Shown here in pieces: positions 62,561 to 64,000 of a stretch of 64,000 nt of DNA. Numbering within the stretch: position 1 is the first letter of the stretch; every line of letters starts with the position of its first letter. The notes beneath the pieces were generated by a model. It searched no databases. It saw only the letters and a program-made list of their open reading frames with translations, and had not been told where the DNA came from. The position numbers were made by a program, and so were the translations under genes. The DNA is taken from the NCBI GenBank assembly GCA_039881145.1, contig JAYKKI010000008.1:37161001-37225000 (forward strand), read 5' to 3'. Source of the stretch: Druceiella hillmani. Taxonomy: Eukaryota > Arthropoda > Insecta > Lepidoptera > Hepialidae.

Positions 62561-63166
62561 ATACACAGTACCAGGTACCAGGTAGGTACCAGGTAGGTTT
62601 AAGGACATGACGTTTTCATGCATATTTCATGTACTCGATACAGTTATAATTTTAATTACCAGAAACTTATGGAACTTTGATAAGAATTACGTTTCTTTTG
62701 ACATACCACTTCGTCTTTTACATCACGATTTACGTTGAACTGGAAATATCTCGACATGAGATTGGTAATTTTGATATTAAAATATCTGTACCAGAAATTT
62801 TTAAAAACATATTTTTTTAAAAGACCTCACTTGGCGAGTTTGAATTAAAATAGTGACGTATCATTAGGAGTTACAATTTTGTTTTGTCCGTAATTTTTTT
62901 AGCTATGGCTAAAATCATAACATATAGTGTTAAAAATTTAATTTAGGACTTTGAATTCTATGGAATATACATAGAGTAATCAAAAGGTATTGTAAGAGAA
63001 CAATTAAATAAACATTTATATATTCGGTCGAAATAAATAAAACATCTTTGCATTTGTTTATTTCATTTGTATTTAAAAACGGTTTTTAAAATATTTAAAA
63101 AAATCCATTTCAGTATAAAAATATTTACCATTTAAGTGATACTCGCTGAGTGTAAATTCATAATTA

Positions 63167-63171
<5 letters not shown>

Positions 63172-63228
<57 letters not shown>
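63172..63228. repeat. (TA)n tract
   Basis: About 57 bp of alternating TA. Confidence 0.95.
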
Positions 63229-63230
<2 letters not shown>

Positions 63231-64000
63231 TATCGACTGACTTATATCCATCGTAGCTGTAATTAACAATAATTCAACTTGTTCAACTTCCGGAAAACTG
63301 CCGGAAAACGAAATGTTTGAAAAATAAAGATAAATTCAGCTAATATCATGAATATGAAAGATCACGTTTTTTTTTGGGTTTTTTGAAATTTTAAGAAAAG
63401 AGAATGGACTATCTCTTACTATATACCGGATTAGCGTATGAAATAATGTTAGTTTGAAAGAATTGTCTTTATTTTTTATATCTTTTCCCCAAATTTATAT
63501 TTTCTATACTTGTTTCTATGACCCGAAACTCATCCTCCAGTGTGAGCAAAGCCGCTTGCAATAATTTTTAAAGTATAGTAATTTTTAAAGTATAGTAGAT
63601 ATATACTAGATTTGAATGATAACATCAAAAACATAAACATGAATAATTAGATAAGTTCTGTTTAAATCACCATTTTGTCTGAAAAAGGAAATTAAATTAA
63701 AGTAACTACCGAGTTATAAGTAGTTTATAATTAAGAGGTATACATAATTATTTTCTTTAGTACACAACATAAATTTTATTTATGACTCAGCAAATTTTTA
63801 AAATCTAGTAAAACCTATTATTGTAGAAAAAAAATTAACCAAATATTATTTATCAAATAGGTCTTGAGTTAGAATGGTGTTAAATGAGACTTGAAATACT
63901 TCTTGTAAATATACACGAAGTGCGCGAATGAGACTGTCAAGAACTTGCTCGCGCTCTACCGCGCATATAGATTAATTAAGTGCATGTGTACTGTTAACGT

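Larger units (their letters stand above)
30972..64000 (+). other. GGT intron downstream of exon B (at least 33 kb, incomplete)
   Basis: Exon B ends in phase 2, so the next exon must supply one base plus sequence following the LAR motif. I looked for a GC-richer frame carrying the next GGT block and found none before 64000. The intron therefore continues past the window, unless a very short exon was missed. Confidence 0.6.
61716..64000. other. Gene-free stretch to window end
   Basis: Apart from the palindrome and direct repeat near 62476 and the TA tract at 63172, nothing is recognisable. The short block at 63915-63965 is GC-richer but carries no GGT-like exon. Confidence 0.5.

Overview
The window is AT-rich eukaryotic DNA, read here as part of an insect genome and most likely a moth or butterfly. 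The pointers to Lepidoptera are dispersed repeats that I recognise from memory: a family opening with an 'aggattccgta'-type motif and closing with 'gtgcgagtttcactcgtgcttgac' (27715-28252, 37021-37820, 23291-23357), and Helitron-type elements ending in CTAG. No database search was possible, so the assignment rests on recognition of families. No bacterial operons, rRNA, tRNA or CRISPR arrays were seen.

Only one host protein-coding gene can be supported. Two spliced exons on the + strand (2280-2431 and 30771-30971) join in phase to encode about 117 residues of the N-terminal half of a gamma-glutamyltranspeptidase (GGT/glutathione hydrolase) family protein. They are separated by a 28.3-kb intron. 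The neighbouring introns run off both window ends (before 2280 and after 30971), so the whole window lies inside one large gene and almost all of it is intron. The start, signal anchor, autocleavage site and catalytic Thr lie outside.

The introns are filled with transposon debris and repeats. One family is a Penelope-like retroelement (PLE). A broken coding remnant at 31410-32290 (minus) shows the RT-side linker and a GIY-YIG endonuclease domain. Seven dispersed terminal pieces were found near 3.2, 9.5, 25.4, 31.0, 52.7, 56.1 and 58.4 kb, several of them arranged as inverted pairs. Most of these ends carry a hammerhead-ribozyme-like fold, each decayed at one or more core positions. Other elements are two near-identical 412-415 bp Helitron-type elements (50911-51325, 59291-59702), a third Helitron-like tail (about 24690-24864), a dead mariner transposase (about 47235-47815), a Jockey-like LINE reverse transcriptase scrap (about 40455-40830, minus) and lepidopteran dispersed repeats.

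A second layer is local tandem duplication. There are dimers or trimers with unit lengths 214, 197, 234, 403 and 204 bp, a decayed multi-unit array (11393-12250), and a 114-bp minisatellite of nine units (60705-61715). Sixteen long (TA)n tracts are scattered throughout. A few islands of higher GC with no convincing coding frame (for example 14855-14950, 21245-21640, 35876-36075) are candidate conserved non-coding or regulatory DNA within the introns.
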